Position numbers and translations under genes: made by a program. From contig JAQXDW010000085.1 of assembly GCA_029251165.1 (NCBI GenBank), positions 1 through 64,000 on the forward strand: a stretch of 64,000 nt of DNA. The letters are read 5' to 3'. Source of the stretch: Myxococcota bacterium. Its GTDB lineage: Bacteria; Myxococcota_A; UBA796. The notes below the pieces were generated by a model, which had not been told where the DNA came from, made no database searches, and saw nothing but the letters and a program-made list of their open reading frames with translations. Shown here piece after piece: positions 60,870 through 64,000 of this stretch. Position 1 is the stretch's first letter, and each line of letters opens with the position of its first letter.

Positions 60870-61889
60870 TCAGCGGTCGTACTTCTTCCACCGGTCATCG
60901 GGCGCATAGTCGACAAAGAACGGGTGGTCATCCACGGCGCTGCGCTCTCGGCAGTGGGTCAGCCAGATGCCGTAGATGTGGGGGTTCTTGTTGAGCCAGG
61001 GCTCGACGGCCTCAGAGAGAAAGCGCCGGATGAGGACGTCCGGGTCATCGCCGATGATCGGCTCGCCGAGGGTGAGCACGTTGGGGGCACCGTCGGGAGA
61101 GGAGCACAGGGCCGGCACGATGGCGGCGCCGGTCGAGGCAGCGAGTCGGTAGGGGCCAGAGTTCAGCAAGGCCTGCCGGTTGATGTAGGGCACCTTGACG
61201 AACTTCTTCCCGATGCGGCCATCAAACGCGATGCCGACGATCTCATTGGCCTTCAGGCGGCGGTACAGCTCGCGCGCAGACTGGTTGAGCGTGAGAAAGT
61301 TGGCCGGGAGGTTGTCCTCGTTGGCCTCGCGGACGTCCCGGACCTCCTGCCGCCAGCGGTTGATCCCGAAGACCTCCGGATTGGCTGCTGCAACCTCTGG
61401 CGGTGCCATGCCCCGGGCCGCGTACTGGTTGTACTTGTACCCACCCAGCGACAGCGCCGCGATCATCATCATGATGTTGCCGGCGTGGGGGTTGAGCAGG
61501 ACCACGCCCTTGCCGCGCGCCAGGGCAGCGTCGAGGTTCTCGCGGCCCTCGAAGACCATGTATTTTTGCACCGTCTGGGCGTTGAGCTTGCCGAGCATCA
61601 GCTCCTCGAAGTGAACCCGAAAAGCCACCCGGTATGCTTCTCGAATCAGCGGCTCGACGTCCACACTGTCGCCGAGCCAGCGGCGATATTCGTCCGCCAT
61701 CAGCGCCTTCTGCTTTCCTGCGAACTGGTGCTGGGCCCGCCAGAGCGGGAAGAAGCGGGCGACCTGCTCCGGGCGGTCTGGGTCCAGGGCGTCTCTCAGC
61801 TTTACCCAGAACAGCCACTTGGCGAGGTCACGGGGATCGGCACCCTTGAGGTCACCGAGGGTCTCTTTGATGCGCTGTCGTCGGCTCAT
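60870..61889 (-). CDS. Lysophospholipid acyltransferase family protein (HtrB/LpxL-like)
   Basis: Start chosen at the second in-frame ATG (61889), giving 339 residues; the 44 residues before it look like non-coding composition. The LPLAT core has VVLLNPHAGNIMMMIAALS (His/Asp box variant HAGN in place of H-x4-D/E), FDGRIGKKFVKVPYI and TGAAIVPALCSS. The order of blocks resembles lauroyl/myristoyl acyltransferases. The catalytic box departs from HX4D. Its role could be lipid A or phospholipid acylation. Confidence 0.75.
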   Translation of the reverse strand: MSRRQRIKETLGDLKGADPRDLAKWLFWVKLRDALDPDRPEQVARFFPLWRAQHQFAGKQKALMADEYRRWLGDSVDVEPLIREAYRVAFRVHFEELMLGKLNAQTVQKYMVFEGRENLDAALARGKGVVLLNPHAGNIMMMIAALSLGGYKYNQYAARGMAPPEVAAANPEVFGINRWRQEVRDVREANEDNLPANFLTLNQSARELYRRLKANEIVGIAFDGRIGKKFVKVPYINRQALLNSGPYRLAASTGAAIVPALCSSPDGAPNVLTLGEPIIGDDPDVLIRRFLSEAVEPWLNKNPHIYGIWLTHCRERSAVDDHPFFVDYAPDDRWKKYDR

Positions 61890-62238
61890 GAGCGGGGAGT
61901 ATTGTCTCTCTCCCTGACTCGGCAACCCCAGCCGGCATCGTGGACGAAGAGCGGGCCTCCCGCGCGTGCGTGGCGCCCACATGTTCTGCGCCGGGTGAGC
62001 ACTGCGGATGTCGCCCTGCACGCAGCAGGAAGAAGCGTGTCCTGGACCGTCAAGGGCACATGTCGCTCATCGCCACGAGACGATGATGCCGGTCACCATG
62101 AGCGCGCGCAGGGGCGGTCCGGCGGGCTCCGGCGGCGCGGTACTGCTGGCTGCGACGGTCCGCCAAGCAGAAGAGGCCCCGCAGCCTCCTGCCCAGTGGG
62201 CGAGAAGGGCGGGGCCTCTCAGCGCACGGACCGTGCCG
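61890..62238. other. Intergenic region of 349 bases
   Basis: Between the acyltransferase and the end of the flotillin-like gene I see no supported gene. Open frames here are shadows or have gene-unlike composition. The only clear element is the hairpin at 62173-62218. The promoter of the acyltransferase should be in the first 150 bases but no convincing hexamers stand out. Confidence 0.55.
62173..62218 (-). terminator. Hairpin after the flotillin-like gene, probable terminator
   Basis: GAGGCCCCGC pairs perfectly with GCGGGGCCTC; the loop contains a second small stem (GCCC/GGGC). It lies 20 bases past the gene's stop. On the minus strand only TTCTGCTT follows, so termination would be weak or Rho-assisted. 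Confidence 0.5.
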
Positions 62239-63501
62239 TCAGAGCTGCTTGTCGGTCAGTCGTCGGCCGGCGGCAGCGTTGATGATCTCTGGGAGATCAA
62301 CACCGAGCGCGCCCTTCAGCTCTTCGACCAGGGTGACTGCCTTGATCGCCGGTGAGTTGCTCTGCCCAGGCAGCACGGTGACCTTGTCGATCTCGACGGT
62401 GTCGATGGTAGAGACGAGGCTGGACATGAGGGTCTGCAGCTTCTGCATCAGGAAGATCTCGCGGGCGTTCTCGCCACCATTCTTCCAGGTGGCGATCATC
62501 TCTTCGAGCACCGCCACGGTGGCCTTGCCATCCTCGATGATGTGCGCGGCGTCCCCCTTGGCCTTGGAGCGGTCGGCCTCCATCTTGGCCTGAGCTGGCG
62601 CGATGATGTCAGCTTGGAGCCGGCGCTGGACCTGCTCGACCCGAGCCCTCTGCACCTCGACATCGGCGCGGGCACGGGCGATGAGCGCCTTCACCTCACC
62701 CTGCTGCTCGGCGATCATCGCTTCCTTGCGGGTCTTGGCATCCTGGACCCGTCGCCCGGTCTCGGCGGTGATGATGGTGCGCTTGGCCTGGATGGCCGCC
62801 AGCTCAGCGGTCTTGCTGTTCTCAGCCTCGCGCTGGGTGGACTGCGCGCGGGTCTCGGCCTCGGAGATGCGGGCGCGCTTGATGACCTCAGCGGACTGCT
62901 TGCGACCGATGGAGTCGAGGAAGCCCTTTTCATCAGAGACGTTCTGGATCTTGAGGGTGTCGAGGACCAGACCGAGCTTGGTGAGGTCGTGCTCGGCCTC
63001 CTCCAGCAGCTTCTCTGCGAAGGTGATCTTGTCGTTGTTGACCTCCTCGGGCGTCATCTGGCTGAGCACGCCGCGGAGGTTGCCCTCCAGGGTGTCCTTG
63101 GCGATCTTGATGATCTCCTGCCTGGACATGCCCAGGAAGCGCTCCAGGGCGTTGTCGATGGCCGGACTGAAGCCGGCGACCTTGACGTTCGCCACGCCGT
63201 TGACCGACAGCGGGATGCCGCCGAGCGCGTAGGCGTTGTGGACGGAGACCTCGATGATCATGTTGGTCAGGTCGAGGCGGTCGACGGTCTCCAGGAGCGG
63301 GATTCGGATGCCGCGACCGCCCTTGATGATCCGGTAGCCGACCTGCTTGTTGGCGTCGTCTCGGTGGCGGGCACCAGAGAAGATGAGCGCCTCGTTGGGG
63401 CCACAGAGGTAGATGAGATTGCGGGCGATGAGGGTCGCGGCGAAGGCTCCAAAGCCCAGGACGATAACCCCGACAAAGACGAGCGAGAGGATGACGTCCA
63501 T
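62239..63501 (-). CDS. Flotillin-like SPFH (band 7) membrane protein
   Basis: 420 residues. One N-terminal membrane segment (about 5-27), an SPFH domain (GPNEALIFSGARHRD...GVANVKVAGFSPAIDNALERFLGMSRQEI), then a long Ala/Glu/Arg-rich coiled coil (about 195-340) and a C-terminal part (FLMQKLQTLMSSLVSTIDTVEIDKVTVLPG) typical of flotillins. It should form large membrane-bound rings in ordered lipid domains. Its start overlaps the end of another flotillin-like gene by one base, so two paralogues are made together. Confidence 0.92.
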   Translation of the reverse strand: MDVILSLVFVGVIVLGFGAFAATLIARNLIYLCGPNEALIFSGARHRDDANKQVGYRIIKGGRGIRIPLLETVDRLDLTNMIIEVSVHNAYALGGIPLSVNGVANVKVAGFSPAIDNALERFLGMSRQEIIKIAKDTLEGNLRGVLSQMTPEEVNNDKITFAEKLLEEAEHDLTKLGLVLDTLKIQNVSDEKGFLDSIGRKQSAEVIKRARISEAETRAQSTQREAENSKTAELAAIQAKRTIITAETGRRVQDAKTRKEAMIAEQQGEVKALIARARADVEVQRARVEQVQRRLQADIIAPAQAKMEADRSKAKGDAAHIIEDGKATVAVLEEMIATWKNGGENAREIFLMQKLQTLMSSLVSTIDTVEIDKVTVLPGQSNSPAIKAVTLVEELKGALGVDLPEIINAAAGRRLTDKQL

Positions 63502-64000
63502 TACTTCTCCTCTGGGCGCGCGGCGCCAGACAGGATGCCGGTGACATCTACACCGGTGGAGTTGCGAAGCTCATCGAGCACCGAGCGAACGGTGGCTGGG
63601 AAGCTGGCGACGTGGCGAGGCAGGGTCTGTCCGTCTCCGCCGTCGATGAGGGTGACCTCGTCCAGCGACATGCTGTTGACCCGCTCAATGACGGTCTTGA
63701 GGACCTCCTCAAGCTGCTGGATGAGGAAGATGTCTCGGGCATCGTCACCGGCCTTGAGCCAGGTGTCGGTGAGCATCTGGAGGACCGCAGCCATCGCGCG
63801 ACCGTTTGCCTCGATGCTGGCAGCCTGTCCGCGTGCATCGAGCGCCTGGGCCTGCTGAGCAGCCTCAGCGGGCAAGACGACGTCGGCGATGAGCCTCAGC
63901 TGCTCCAGCTCCTTGCGGACATCCTGAAGCTCGGCCTCGGCAGCAGCGCGGGCCTGCTGTGCGGCGGCCTGTGCCATCTCTTCCTCGGAGCGGGCGGTGG
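63501..64000 (-). CDS. Second flotillin-like protein, C-terminal part (N-terminus beyond window)
   Basis: The reading frame is open to the window edge; about 165 residues are visible. The Ala/Glu/Gln-rich helix (AEAELQDVRKELEQLRLIADVVLPAEAAQQAQALDARGQ) and the end IFLIQQLEEVLKTVIERVNSMSLDEVTLIDGGDG parallel the coiled coil and C-terminal domain of the neighbouring flotillin. It ends in a short GVDVTGILSGAARPEEK. It is the upstream gene of the pair. Confidence 0.85.
   Translation of the reverse strand, partial: TARSEEEMAQAAAQQARAAAEAELQDVRKELEQLRLIADVVLPAEAAQQAQALDARGQAASIEANGRAMAAVLQMLTDTWLKAGDDARDIFLIQQLEEVLKTVIERVNSMSLDEVTLIDGGDGQTLPRHVASFPATVRSVLDELRNSTGVDVTGILSGAARPEEK

Overview
The window is a chromosomal segment of a GC-rich Gram-negative bacterium, most likely a myxobacterium-like member of the former Deltaproteobacteria (Myxococcota or a sister group). 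The evidence is a secreted metalloprotease ending in a MYXO-CTERM-type tag (Cys-Gly-Cys, one membrane helix, Arg run), many lipobox proteins, a caspase-fold protease under an ECF sigma factor, an NtrC-type two-component system, long-form HflX and a complete Bat operon. There is no rRNA, phage, transposase or CRISPR. About 53 protein genes and three tRNA genes cover most of the sequence.

Layout. 0-6.5 kb: the 3' part of a membrane glycosyltransferase, a DnaC/IstB-like ATPase with an unknown partner, an acidic outer-membrane-barrel candidate and a zinc dehydrogenase. 6.7-9.7 kb (minus): a tmk-lipB-serS-tRNA-Ser-tRNA-Ser-tRNA-Arg unit closed by a terminator. 9.8-11.3 kb: the MYXO-CTERM metalloprotease. 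11.4-17.3 kb (minus): a 2-oxoacid dehydrogenase operon (DUF547 lipoprotein, lipA, E1beta-like, E2, E1alpha-like, lpdA) in which both E1 subunits are shortened and lack key thiamine-diphosphate residues. 17.4-20.5 kb: an ExbB/ExbD/ExbD-like motor operon between two divergent genes that share a cysteine-pair repeat. 20.8-27.1 kb (minus): an ECF sigma, anti-sigma, caspase, choice-of-anchor lipoprotein and alpha/beta hydrolase unit, then a lone response regulator. 27.3-34.8 kb: lnt, groEL and groES divergent from dnaK and dnaJ. 34.8-42.6 kb: moxR, DUF58 and the Bat genes, with BatB and BatC fused. 42.6-46.9 kb: a lipoprotein, a B12-binding radical SAM enzyme, a GNAT acetyltransferase, an SRPBCC protein and a variant Lgt. 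47-50.9 kb (minus): a PEGA-like protein, a histidine kinase and a sigma54 activator. 50.9-56.7 kb (plus): an M16 peptidase pair, a parvulin lipoprotein, surA and pdxA. 56.7-64 kb: a FIST protein, a lipoprotein, hflX, an MBL-fold hydrolase, an acyltransferase and two flotillin-like proteins.

Much of the window concerns the cell envelope: lipoprotein maturation (Lnt, Lgt variant), outer-membrane protein folding (parvulin, SurA), a proton-driven ExbBD-type motor and Bat stress functions. The observations I rate highest are an apparent ATT start codon for hflX, the degenerate E1 pair inside an otherwise intact PDH operon, the shared Cys-pair repeat family beside the ExbBD operon, and the serS-tRNA-Ser linkage with unusual tRNA ends.
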